Positions 46,554 to 58,320 of a DNA stretch of 64,000 nt are shown here, in pieces (the stretch's first letter is position 1; every line of letters starts with the position of its first letter). The notes under the pieces are model-generated. The model saw only the letters and a list, made by a program, of their open reading frames with translations, was not told the origin of the DNA and did no database searches. Where the stretch lies: contig CAWZYM010000412.1 in NCBI GenBank assembly GCA_963966185.1, positions 124,001-188,000 on the forward strand. Direction: 5' to 3'. The translations under genes and the position numbers were made by a program. Source of the stretch: Rhabditoides inermis. Taxonomy: Eukaryota; Nematoda; Chromadorea; Rhabditida; Rhabditidae.

Positions 46554-46650
46554 GCATCGCGCCTCGCGCGCAGTCGCCGACGCTGTCCGGATCGATAGAG
46601 GGGTACGCGCCGCCCAGAACCCACAGCCGGTACACTGTCGCGTCGGCGTA
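46554..46650 (-). CDS. Candidate internal exon of a host gene
   Basis: Acceptor-like cctacag and donor ATGC|GTCAGT. The peptide contains VYRLWVLGGAYPSIDPD and DCARGAM. A related stretch at about 47010-47100 (LFIRDEPVPWIPRIP) follows a similar tgaccgctacag sequence, suggesting exon duplication. Confidence 0.4.
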
Positions 46651-46674
46651 CTGTAGGTAGCGGTCAGGCTCCCT

Positions 46675-46716
<42 letters not shown>

Positions 46717-47391
46717 ACCATTCATTAAGATGCAACCAGTAATACATTTCATATCGAATATGAAAGTTAAAACTGAATTCAGTACTGAACATACACAACT
46801 AGTGGATTTGATCTGACACCTATGAAATATGATATATTTGTGAAGCTTAGATCAAAATATGATTGACCATGATGATTTCTTTAAATGAAAACTTCATTCC
46901 GGAAAAGTTGTTCATCAACCACTGCATAGACTCGCTCTCTCCCCTCCATCATATTGCCAGAGGGGAGAATGCGAGGAGAGAGGGGAGAAAGCGAGAGTCT
47001 GTGAGAGCAGAGGAGAGTGACGAGACAGTCACAGAAATTCCGATAATTCCGTGGAATCCGTGGAATCCACGGAACTGGCTCATCGCGGATGAACAGTACT
47101 GTACTGTAGCGGTCAGCCTCTCTCTCCATCTCTCCCTCTCTCCATCTCTCTATCTCCCTCTCTCTCTCTCTCTCTCCTTCTCTCTCTCTCTCTCTCTCAA
47201 AACCACCCATTAAGGTGCGGTCAGTCTCTTCGAAACTCGCCTTCCGCATATGACTTCGAAACACATTCGGAACACGACCAAACAGCGTTTACCGAAGGCG
47301 TTTTTGAGAGGCTGTTTTTTTCGAAGAGTCTGACCACATCTTATTGGGTGGTTGGGAGAGGGAGAGAGCGAGAGAGAGAAGGGGGAGGAGA

Positions 47392-47396
<5 letters not shown>

Positions 47397-47475
<79 letters not shown>
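47397..47475. repeat. (GA)n microsatellite
   Basis: About 79 bp of GA. Further CT/GA tracts lie at 46680-46713 and 47119-47200. Confidence 0.95.
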
Positions 47476-47478
<3 letters not shown>

Positions 47479-47485
47479 ACCTTAC

Positions 47486-47557
47486 CTTTGATGAGCCGGC
47501 TGGGTCGACGCGCCGGAAAGTGTTCACTTGCTGCTGGAATGGTGGAGACTCAACCAT
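47486..47557 (-). CDS. Candidate first coding exon of a host gene
   Basis: ATG (MVESPPFQQQVNTFRRVDPA) runs to a perfect donor AAG|GTAAGG. It could start the minus-strand gene whose later exons lie at 45629-46650, but linkage is not shown. Confidence 0.35.
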
Positions 47558-48602
47558 TGCATGTCACCATAGAATGTGGTAACCATGTGACACTCAGTAA
47601 CTATTACTTTTAATAATCCTAAAATGTAGTAACCATAGCATTAACATCTAATGCTCTACTGCAGCACATTGTAATTATTCACAGGCGTTTCATGTGTGAC
47701 GCATCCTTGGGGTGTGATAAATTACGATAGTAGAATCCAGCTAATGGCGGTGGGAAATCGTTGATTAAAATGCTCTACAGCCACAGTCCTTCTTCGACCC
47801 CTTTCACAGAGTGAATCTATTGAATCAGGGGATACCTTTACCTGTACTTTAACGATAGGAGAGCAATTTGAGCCACGTGTTTGAGGTTACGATAAAAACG
47901 TTGACCTACTCCACTTGCTTGGACTTTTCTAATCCTAAACATGAACTAACTTGCGTAGCCGGAAAACACGCCAGTAGACATAGAATTGCGAGTAGCATTT
48001 TCGTACTGCGGACAGGATGAAATGCGGGCTATCGACAAGAAAGTCCGCGAAAATTGTTTCTACTGGAAACAAAACGCGTATCCTGGGAACAAACTCGTGT
48101 GCTTTTGCTTTATCATCGTTCGTTTAGTTTCCAGAACAACTCTGTGTGTGAGCGCCCTTCCGACCTGGCGACCGGATTCCACACTATAGTGACGTTACCC
48201 TGTTGTAGTTTTGAGTACTCTGCGTCGAAGGAAGACTATGGCTCGACACTTTCATGAATTAACTTCTACAAAATGTGAATGTATCGAGCACGACTGTTCC
48301 AGGATGATGGCTCTTCACCGGAATAGTTGCTTGAAAGTCAGCATTTGGAACAGGAAACTTCTTTGCAACGTTAGTAACGTTTTGTTTAAATTTTTGTTCT
48401 GTAATCACGTTTTGGACGTTTTACATTTGTCCCAATATTATTCTGGATGCAGCTATTTGTTTATTAGCGAAAAAGAAATTGCACACTTGTCATCGAAATT
48501 TGTTTCTCCGTTTTATGTGAAAAAATTGACTACCGGTATCACTACTATTTCATTTTGATATTATGCAATTTCGAACTTAGACGCATTGTTCCATCCTGTC
48601 GA
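47558..48602. other. Intergenic with dispersed repeat
   Basis: Contains the dispersed repeat copy at 47938-48160. Otherwise no supported feature. Confidence 0.5.
47938..48160 (+). repeat. Dispersed repeat, copy 1
   Basis: catgaactaacttgcgtag through tggaaacaaaacgcgtatcc is matched in inverted orientation by 61285-61488 with scattered substitutions and indels. Confidence 0.85.
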
Positions 48603-51006
48603 ATGAAGAAAAGCTACCAATCGGTGTTTGATAATTCCAAAACTGCAACTATTGATAATGGTTAGTTATCAATGTATTTCATATCACATAAACACAAAAC
48701 GTATTTTTTTCAGAATTTAAAACATATGAAAATCAAATTGAAGTTTTCTCAAAATCGATGAGTTTGAAGCAAGACATTCTTAACAAAATTAACGATGCCA
48801 TCTCAAAATCAGAGGTTTGTACTTTTGCGTGTTACAAAAATATACAAAACTATTTCAGAAATATCAATCGATTTTCAACATTGCTCTGAACGTGACAGCC
48901 AAATGCAAAGATCCTTCGAAAAATTCAGTTTGTCGGTTCATCTGCAAGGATGTCACAAGTGATCAAACTTACACGTTACTCGATAAAAAACTGCAATTGA
49001 AAATTTTCTGTATAGTTGCAAAATCACTTGTTTCAAAAAGAACAAATGACCAAAAACTTGACACTTTCCACAACTTGAAGTTAAAATATTATGGAAGATT
49101 TATGGAAGAAATCAATATTGGTAAAATTGTCAACAAACAATTCAATATCTATTTCAAAGAAATGAATGTGAATTATAAGAAAACTAGAGTTCTATTCACA
49201 TACGACATTCCAGACAGCGCATGTATCATGAATTATAATAAATATTTAAGAAATTTGACCACTAAAGAAATCAAAAACACACTTCGTTCACCTTGTTACT
49301 GTTCCCACTACACTACATACATAGATCCTAACCACGGACACATTGTAACCGGCAATCTGAATATGGTGGCAAATAACGACCTCAGGAATCTCTTAATGAA
49401 AGGAACAAAATTCAGATCGCTTTGTTCTTTCAATGCAACTACAGTCACAGAAGAAATAATGTGTGCCGTTGAAAATCACATTGAAAAAATTGCAGGAATA
49501 TACCACATCAGTGCAGACACTTTAGTGCAGTTACAAAATAAAATAATGAGTAAACTATCTAAACGTGTCGAAGAAAGTATGATTAGCTCTTATAACTCAT
49601 CAGTCGATTTAACGCTGAAATTGAACGAATTAAAAACACTGCACAAACACTTCATCATTACTTGCATTGACAAAGCTTCTGGAAACTATGCGATAACTTG
49701 TAAGAAATTATACATAGAAACTCTTAACAAAGAACTAGGATATAATTACGTCACCAATTCTATAAACAACTCTAATCCCACTTATATCATTCATAACAAT
49801 GAAAAGTATGATCAAATTTTACATCGCCATTTGGTAACGTCAAATTCATTCAAAATTGAAGTTAATGAAAAGAATAGTACGTTGCCAAAAATATATGCAA
49901 TCCCAAAAATGCACAAAAACCCAATAAAATTCCGTTTTATAACTGGTGCATATAATAGCAGTTTAAAACCCTTGTCTCTGGAGCTCCAAAAAATTCTCAC
50001 CTTTTTGAAAAACCACTTTCAAAATTATTGCAAGTTGATAAAACAGCGAACTAACATTAATTCCATGTGGTCAGTGAATAATAGTTTACAAGTTTTGAAC
50101 AACCTTCGTACTATAAAAGACTCGGCAAACTGTAAGCTATACTCAGCCGATTTCAGTAGCCTCTTCACAAACCTTCCACACGACATTGTTATAAAAAATC
50201 TTTTCGGAATTATCGATCTTTGCTTCAAAAACAGCAATAAAAATTACATAGTAGTCGGATATAAACGAGTATATTACAGTAATATTGAATCTGAGAAACT
50301 CAATTCATATGATATTACCGACATCAAATTCATGCTAGAATACATATTAGAAAACAGTTTTGCTCTTTACGGAGGAATGATATTCAAAAAAGTGTCGGGA
50401 ATACCACAAGGGAACAACTGTTCTCCCCTCTTAGCAGATCTCACTCTCTCCTTTATGGAATATTCTCACATAATGAGAAACCAAGAATATTTCCGACATT
50501 CTAAAGCAATAGTATGCAGATACATGGATGACATACTAGTAATTGACGAAAATAACTCATCGATTGTTGAACGAATCACTAACAACATTTACCACGACTC
50601 ACTAACTTTAGAACAAACAAATTCTACAAGTATAGAAACCGTATTTCTGGATCTTACTATCAAAATTAAACAAAACCAGGTTGAAACAGAACTGTACAAT
50701 AAAACAGACGATTACTTGTTCAAAGTAATGCGATACCCACACAGCCAAAGCAACATTAAATCAAATATTGCAATGAACTGTCTACACGGTGAAATAGTTA
50801 GAATCTTCCGTTGTTGCACTCAGAAAGAAAAGTTCATTGAACGTTGCAGAGAACTACACTTAGCATATACAGTTAATTGTTATTCTACTGGTTTAATAAA
50901 TATTCAATTCTACAAAACTTTATTGGGAAATAAACAAATTCAAACAAAATACGGGTTGAAATCTAAAAGAAAAATGAAACATTTTGTTGACACACTGTTA
51001 ACATAG
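48603..51006 (+). CDS. Penelope-like reverse transcriptase, three exons (768 aa)
   Basis: Exons 48603-48660, 48714-48814 and 48859-51006 with consensus splice sites and matching phases. The third holds the RT: LPKIYAIPKMHKNP fingers motif, YSADFSSLFTNLPH (motif A), GIPQGNNCSPLLADL (motif B) and YMDDIL (catalytic motif C), preceded by CIDKASGNYAI, typical of Penelope-like RTs. No GIY-YIG endonuclease motif is visible at the C-terminus, as in endonuclease-lacking Penelope groups, or it has been lost. Frame intact, so the copy is recent or domesticated. Introns are tolerated in this class of retroelement. Confidence 0.85.
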
Positions 51007-51196
51007 GTAGATCGATCTACTTCACTCACTTCTCGTGCGCTTTTAGTCCATGCGACCCGAGACCCACACACACATTCAGTCGAACACCGAGCACCCTCCT
51101 GTGCGGTCTCCTCCCCCTCCCCCCATTTTTTGTTGTTTGAAGACGATAGAATAATCAATGCCCCTCTATTATCAAGTATAATTTCAATGCCCCTGT

Positions 51197-51279
51197 CCTA
51201 CCGGCTCATCACTGATGATGGTCCCGGCCGGTAGGATCACACATTCGGTCTGGTGAAAGGGACCGAAACCGAATGTGTG
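51197..51279 (+). ncRNA. Two perfect hairpins with hammerhead-like core pieces
   Basis: Stem 51197-51205/51227-51235 (cctaccggc) and stem 51238-51249/51268-51279 (cacacattcggt). CTGATGA at 51212-51218 is followed by ggtccc (51220-51225), complementary to gggacc (51259-51264), which is followed by GAAA. Penelope-like elements are known to carry hammerhead ribozymes, but the order of stems here is not a canonical hammerhead. Confidence 0.35.
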
Positions 51280-51437
51280 CCTTGTTAATTACATGTACTC
51301 TTTCCTGTATAATTTTGTCTAATTTACAAATAAGCATGACGTGAACCGTGTTTCTGACGAGGCTATAAAATATATAGAAACATTAGTGAGTAAAAACATG
51401 TACAACTGAACTCAACTTTACTTATTATTCAATTTTA

Positions 51438-51630
51438 GGAATCTATAGCCACAGCAGCGAATGTGAATCTGTCAAACAAGTCGTTCAAAAAACTAGCCGA
51501 ATCTCTGAAAAAAGCTATGGACATAACACGTATACAGTCTGAGATGAAGAACAAACTTCTCCTCGAATTGAACCGCCATCGATCCATTGTCAAAGTATGC
51601 TCAAAGTTTTCTGTCAAGCTTCACACTTGA
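51438..51630 (+). CDS. Exon-like frame downstream of the Penelope-like gene
   Basis: An acceptor (ttcaattttag) leads into an open frame ESIATAANVNLSNKSFKK... with either a donor at KHRSIVK|GTATGC or a stop 36 bp later. Lys-rich and helical. It could be an interrupted host gene or part of the retroelement; not recognised. Confidence 0.3.
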
Positions 51631-51639
51631 TGTTTATAA

Positions 51640-54398
51640 TAATAATAATAATAATTGTTTATCCATAAAACCGTCAGGCACTGAATAAGGATAGTGGGGA
51701 TGGTTTGGTCGGTCGATGTGTCGAGCAATCCAAGTCCACACACCGCAAGGCGAGACTGCAGCGCGCCCCTCAGAGGCACAAAGTGCTTGTGTGAGACACG
51801 CGCTCCCGGTAGGAAGCAGGCTGAAAGGTGAGAGCGGGAAAAGCCTGCTACGAGACACTACAATCAATGATAGTACTCACGCGATATACTAAAGCCTAGT
51901 GGGGTCGTCTAGTGGGTGAAGCAAAAAGAATCTATTGAGGGATAATTTAAATTCTTTCTTACTGTATGAACAAACGGTAGAACGGTCCAGCTTATTCCAA
52001 TAGTTTACTACTCGGGAGGAAACAAAAGTTGGCTCAGAGCCAGAGGCAGTATAGGTTATTTTTAGTCCATTAGAACGTAGTGATGCAGCTCGTGAATCTC
52101 GGGGAACTAGTGTGAAAGGCATGTGCTGCGTATTCATATAACCATACAGGTAACGGTGTACTATACGCAGATACGTTTTGACTCGTCTGAACCACAATGT
52201 TTCGAGAGATAGTTCAGATAAACGGTGGGGATATGACATTTTTGGCAATAATATTTTGGTAAATGCTCTCTGAACTTTGTCTAGATCATTAATACAACCC
52301 TCACTCATGTGACACAAAATTTCAGATCCATACTCCAAAGTTGGTCGTATTGAAGTTTTGTAAAAATTCAAAAACAGTTCATTGTTTTTAGTGAACGTAC
52401 GTTTCAGTGTGTTTGTTTGAGCCTTTGCTTTCTGAATGACCACCGAATGGTGTTTAGATGGGTCAAGAGTCGGGGTCATCCAGATACCAAGGTCGCGCAC
52501 TACTTCCACGTTTGACAAAGTCACATTATCACATTTATATGTTAACTTTGGATTTTTCTTGCCATAATTCAAAACCTCACATTTACTGACTGACAGTTTT
52601 AACTGCCGGTCTGCAAGGAAGTTTCGTGTACTATTCAGATCATGATTTAGTTTTTCATGGAAATCGGGAGTGTCATGACTGATATATAGCTTCATGTCGT
52701 CAGCATATGTTTTATGCTCACTGTATTTGATTGCGTTTCTGTCAAGGTCGTTGATGTATAATAGGAATAAGAGTGGTCCAAGAACCGACCCTTGTGGTAC
52801 ACCGCTTAGTACTGGCAGCCAGTGTGAATGACATGATCCGATACGTACGGACTGCGACCTATCACTCAGATAGCATGTTAGCCATTGCAGCACATCTCGG
52901 TTCAGACCATAGCGTTCACAAAGTATGAGAAGTCGGCGATGACATACCGTGTCGAATGCTTTGCTTACGTCTAGATAAATACAATCAACGTTTATTTTAC
53001 TAGCTAATTTAGAAGATACATATCCGACAAATTCAAGCATATTTGTTGTACAGCTTCTCCCGTTTAGGAATCCATGCTGCGCGGGTGATATCAGATTTTG
53101 TCTCCAGAGATATTTACGCATTTCATAAACAATGATTCGTTCTAAAACGCGACATGTTCAGCAAGTTAGTGATATAGGTCGGTAGTTCGAGCAATTCGAA
53201 TGATCCCCTTTCTTAAAAACCGGAACTACAGTGCTCTTCTTCCATATATCAGGCACAATACCAGATCTCAGACTTCACTAAATATCAAAGAGAGAGGTAA
53301 AGCAAGAACCACAGAAAGTGATTGTAGTAGAATAGAGGGGATATTATCAGGTCCACAACTCAGTTTGCGCTTAGATCATTTTAGGTACTCGTAAACAATA
53401 TGAGGAGAAACATCTATGTTTTGCATTGGAGTGAGAGGAGTGTTGAGGAGTTGTTGATTTGAGGATCGAAAGGGGCTTGATCATCGACTGTGAATACGGT
53501 AGCAAAATATTCATTGAAAAGAGTGGCTCTTTCTCCATCATCCTCCACAACTCGACCGGAGGAGTCAACCAGGGATGGAATCGGTTGAGGAGGCGTCATC
53601 TTGTTCTTTACGTACTGCCAATATTGTACTGAGTTTTTGGATCTCAAGATATCCCTCTTCCTTTTACCAATACACATAGCTAGACTCTCTCTATACTCTC
53701 GAAGAAGAGACTTGTATCTGTTCTTATCATCCTGTGTGCCAGTACGTTTTTTCTTGATTTAAGCACGTCTAACCCTCTGTTTCAGTCTACTTAGCCATTT
53801 CGGAAACTCGCATTGTTGTCTAATAATCCTTGGTACTCTGAGAGAAACACTCGAATTAACTTTATCGCAGAACTTGCTGTTCACTTCGTTGATGTCGCAA
53901 TTATGAAACAATGAAAACCAGTTGACGGTACTCAAGTCTGATTCCATCGCAGCATAGTCAGCTTTCCGGAAATCACGAGCGATAGTGGGTGAGCGTCGCG
54001 CAGGCAAATCAAAACAACGGAAGTCCGCTTCCACCATGAGATGGTCGCTAAATGCAATTCCGGGACGCAAATTCGAGAGAAGCTGTTTGTCATCTGTCAA
54101 AATAAGGTCTAGTGTGTTTTGATGACGAGTTGGGAAATTTACGAGTTGGAATAAACCGAGAGTGCTGCATAAAGTCAGGAAGTTTCGGGAGTGACTTGTC
54201 ATCGCGTGGAGGGTTTGCCAATTCACGTCAGGATAATTGAGATCTCTCCCTATTAGGAGGAAACCGCAAATTGTGAGAGAACCCACAAATCTTTCGAATG
54301 ATGCAACAAAGTCGGGGTCGGACCCAGGTGGCCGATACACGCCTATGATGGTCAAATCTTTTGCGCTGTACCCGATGGTGACACAGACCGCATTGAAA
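51640..54398 (-). mobile_element. Jockey/CR1-like non-LTR retrotransposon A, damaged
   Basis: Endonuclease remnant 54390-53759, linker 53677-53414 and RT 53121-51889, ending in a (TTA)n-type tail at 51640-51660. 5'-truncated at the 3' tail of element B. Confidence 0.88.
51889..54390 (-). pseudogene. ORF2 (endonuclease-RT) of element A
   Basis: The endonuclease C-terminal half shows GRDLNYPDVNW, LDLILTD and FSDHLMVE. The RT half shows YLDVSKAFDTV, GVPQGSVLGPLLF and YADDMKLY. Frames are broken between the pieces, and in the stretch just upstream of 53121 the RPISLT motif is followed by an in-frame TGA. Catalytic YADD survives but the gene as a whole is dead. Confidence 0.88.
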
Positions 54399-54399
54399 G

Positions 54400-56820
54400 A
54401 TAGATAGATAGATAGGTTTATTACCGATAACATGGAAAAAATCGCAATTATAAACAAAAAGTGAGCAATACAAACGGCAGGTATAAACGGGGTTTCAATG
54501 ATATTGAACACGAACATAATCACATAGTATTACATGGAAAAGGAAGTGGGGGGAGAGCTCTCTATAGGTTGCGCAATTTGCTAGGTGGCATGAGATCTAA
54601 TGTAGAGAGTTGTGATTTGAAGATAGAGGGATCATTGATGGAGATTAGGTCACGAGAAAGCGCATTCCATATTGCGAAGGTTCTGCTTAAAAAAGTGATG
54701 GTACGGCCTGTGTGATCAAATGATTGAACAATTCTAAATTCATGAGAGCCACGAGTACGAGATGGAATAATTGCAAAAAGACCATGATAGTCCAATATAG
54801 TTTTCGAGTGGATTACTTTGTGAATGTATGCGACATCATTCAAGAATCGTCTATTTTCGAGAGTTTGAAGATTGAAAAGCTCAAGGCGTTGAGGATATGA
54901 TAGGCTGCGTCCGATACGCTGACACACACGACGAGTATAATAGCGTTGTATGCTCTCAATTAGGTTTACAGAAGCAACATCAGTAGGGTTCCAGAGCTCA
55001 GTGCAATATTCTAATTTACAGCGAAAATAGGTTGTGTATGCGGTGATCAGTAGTGTGGGATTTCGTGTTTTGTATGTCCGAAAAAAAATCATTTATAGAA
55101 TACAGAGTTTGTTGAATTATTTGTTTGAAATGATCACGGAACAATAAGTTATTACTCATGAGAATACCAAGATCCTTCGCAGAATCTACTGGTTTGAGAG
55201 TTGAGTCGTGGACGATATAAGTGTGCTTTGGATTCCGCTTGCCTACATGCAATATTTGAGTTTTCTCAGTGGATATCTGAAGTCCCCATGAAGCTGACCA
55301 TGCTGCGACTATGTCAATGGCTTTTTGGAAAATAGACTTCGCAGAAGTACTGGTAAAATCAAAAGGAAAGTAAATTTTCAAATCGTCTGCATAAAGCGCA
55401 TAATAAACGCCATCTGGTAAATTATCAGGAATGTTATCTATGAGAATGTTGAACAGCAAGGGTCCAAGACACGAACCTTGTGGAACGCCACAATTAACAG
55501 TGCGCGGTGAGGAACGCTTAGATCCAATCATAACAGATTGCTTGCGATTTTTGAGAAATTCAATTATCCAGCCAAGAGCATTACCGCGAATACCGATAGC
55601 GTCAAGTTTCTTGAAAAGAAGGTCATGGTTGATGGTATCAAATGCTTTTTTAAAGTCGAAATAGATGCAATCTATTACGGAACCAGATGAAATATGCTTG
55701 CACCAATTCATATGACATTCAATTAGTTGTGCATTAGTGGATCGATTTTTGCGAAAACCAAATTGTTTTTTGGAGAGTAGGTTGTGCTTTTCTAAGTATT
55801 TTGTAATCTGCTGAACGCATATTCTTTCCATAACTTTAGAGATGCTACATGTGAGAGAAATCGGTCTGTAGTTTGAGACAGATTCACGTGCGCCTTTTTT
55901 GAATAATGGTTTCACCCAAGCTTCTTTCCAAATAGATGGGATTTCTCTGACAGACATGGACATTGCAAAAAGAATCGTCAATGGAACCGATATGGAAGTT
56001 GCCGTACGTTTCAGAAACACGTTGTTAATACCATCTGGAGAAGTGTTATATTTGGAATCGAGTTTGGAAATGATTTTATGAACTTCGAGAAGGGTAATGT
56101 CAATCATATCAAGTGAATGTGGTAGTTTAGGCAAGTCAGCACCAGGTGGTGTGATGGAATCGCGATAAACTGATTCAAAATAGTCAGCAAAGATCTCACA
56201 TTTGTCCAGCGCATTGTGAATGAAAATATCATCGTGACAAATTGCGCCGATGCCACCGTCGGGATGCATTTTATTTCGAACATCACGATAGAAAGCTGAT
56301 TTATTGCCATTAACGATCAATTTAGATTCACGCTTGCAATTCCAAGAAACTATTGCTTTACGTAGGCGACGCTGTGACCTATTAGAATCGATGGAGTGGG
56401 GTCTCGTTGATGAAAGTTTATTGGCTTGTCGCTTCAGCTTAGTTAGATAACGAGGTAATGGGCGGGGGCGTTTGTTAGCTGGAGCGACAAGCGGAATGTG
56501 AGCATCAATTATGTCATGTATGATTTCGTAAAACTTGGATGCAGCTTGTTCAACTGTTTTACCAATAAAAACACGCGTCCAGCGAATAGAATCAATAGCA
56601 TTGTTAATGGTATCCCAGTTTACATTTCTATAGTTTCGTACGAGATCAGGTTTGTGGTGTGCAGACATGTCTTCGACGCGCAATATGAATTCAACTGGCA
56701 GATGATCGCAGGTACTGAAGCGATGAAGTATGCGTGTACTAGTTACAAGAGAGGAATTGTCGACAAGTATTATATCGAGAATATTTGATTTTATGCCGGT
56801 ACGTTTAACCATGGTAGGTT
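54400..56820 (-). mobile_element. Jockey/CR1-like non-LTR retrotransposon B, 5'-truncated
   Basis: ORF2 runs from inside the endonuclease domain to the C-terminus, then a short 3' UTR with a (CTAT)n tail at 54401-54418 abutting element A. Confidence 0.88.
54562..56810 (-). pseudogene. ORF2 of element B, one homopolymer frameshift
   Basis: RT motifs NYRPISLTCS, YFDFKKAFDTINH, GVPQGSCLGPLLF and YADDLKIYF are all in one frame down to 55016. The C-terminal domain (CTELWNPTDV, FAIWNALSRDLIS) continues in the next frame from about 55090, displaced by a run of A residues at 55081-55088. Apart from that shift and the missing 5' part the frame is intact, so this is a young copy. Confidence 0.88.
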
Positions 56821-56831
56821 TGCGGTCTGTG

Positions 56832-57200
56832 TCACCTTCCTTGCACGCCAGCTTCCTTGCACGCCGAGGTCTGCTGCCGAGCGAGCGCGCTTGCCTTGAA
56901 CCGCCCGCGTCCGGCCAGTCCCACCTCCATGTCCCGCACACAGTACCTGTTACCACCACAATCATCATTCACAATAGAAACATAATGTCTAAGCTGCTTA
57001 TTCCGCTGCCTCTCCATCCAAGTGAGATCAGCACGCACGAATCGTCCGACCCCTGCACGTCCGAGAGCTGCACGAACACGGCGAGTCGCATCCGCGTCCC
57101 TCAGCGACACCTTCACCGGCCGATATCCGGGTCCGATTTTGACATTCGGGCGGAATGCCTTGAGCACGAGGTCCTCTCCAAGTCCAGGCCAAAATGTCAA
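56832..57200 (-). pseudogene. ORF1-like or host exon fragments
   Basis: Frame with GYRPVKVSLRDADATRRV and DLTWMERQRNK, a pattern like the C-terminal region of non-LTR ORF1 or related retroelement proteins, then after an acceptor-like ggtaacag a second piece (YCVRDMEVGLAGRGRF). GC-rich compared with element B, so probably not its own ORF1. Confidence 0.35.
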
Positions 57201-57240
57201 AAATGTTCGATCACAAATGTGGTCTAACTATCATCTATGA

Positions 57241-58320
57241 GAATATGGTGCATGCAGTATGTGATACGCACACAAATCCCTTATACGTATCGCTTATTGC
57301 CTCATGTGAGTTTGTAACAAACTAATTGATTTGTAATCACATATGTGAATCAGATATTTCGTTGTTCGGACTCTATCTGCTCGCTTTGTCGCTTGCCGTA
57401 TATGGATACATTCTGCATATCACCCCGCATCCGAAGGTGTGTACGATGAGTTGAACTTGTCGAAACAGTTACTGAGTTGTCGAAACTGAGTTGTGTTGTC
57501 ATAACTGAGTTTGGCTTGCCGACGAGAAAAGAAGAAGAAAAGGCGTGGCCGGAACTTTCTGCCAGGCGTCGATTATAAATGTTCTACTATGAGAGGTGGA
57601 ACAAGGGTTTTTTTTTCTTCAGCTTTCTGTCCCTGCTTCTTCCTCCGATGCAGCCCCGCCTCCACTAGTCACTGTGACCCAGACTCTTGTCTCTAATCCC
57701 GCATCTACCTTGCCCGCGGGTGCCGATGGCACCCAATAAGAGAAGAACCACTCACAGAAAGCAGTGCTCTAAACTTGTCCTTCACAGTTAGATCACTTAG
57801 TTTGCTTACAACTTATAAATATTTGGGCATTGTATGGAACATAATAAATAGTTCTGGGATGTGATTGAAATGACAAGAATGATGAGCAACCGATTTGGTT
57901 GTATAGATTTTTGACCGTAGAGTAGCAGACAAAATTTAAAAAAAATTCTAGCAATCATTGTGATTCAAGGACCAGATCATTATATTTTCTTGTCATAACC
58001 AAATCTCTCTCTCTCTCTCTCTGCGCTCTCTCTTATCTCTCTCTCTCTCTTTTGTGTTTTTCTATTTTGCTCTCTCTCTTTCCCGCACTGTCCCGCATCC
58101 TCTATGCCCGCAGTCATCGGCGTTTCAGCGGGTGGGTACTGTAGATAGAGAATAACTGTAGCTACCGTACTCTATTATCGACGTCCACAGCCTCGATGAC
58201 AGTTGTTACCAGCGGAAGTGGGTGGTGTTTTAATTATACCTCATATTTATCTAGTTATCTAAGCAAGTTGAGTAGGTCAAAGTATTCTCTTATAACCCAC
58301 GAGTCAAGTGGCTGAAAATA
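57241..58320. other. Intergenic, CT tracts only
   Basis: CT/TCTC tracts at about 58003-58080. No gene or structured repeat recognised. Confidence 0.5.
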
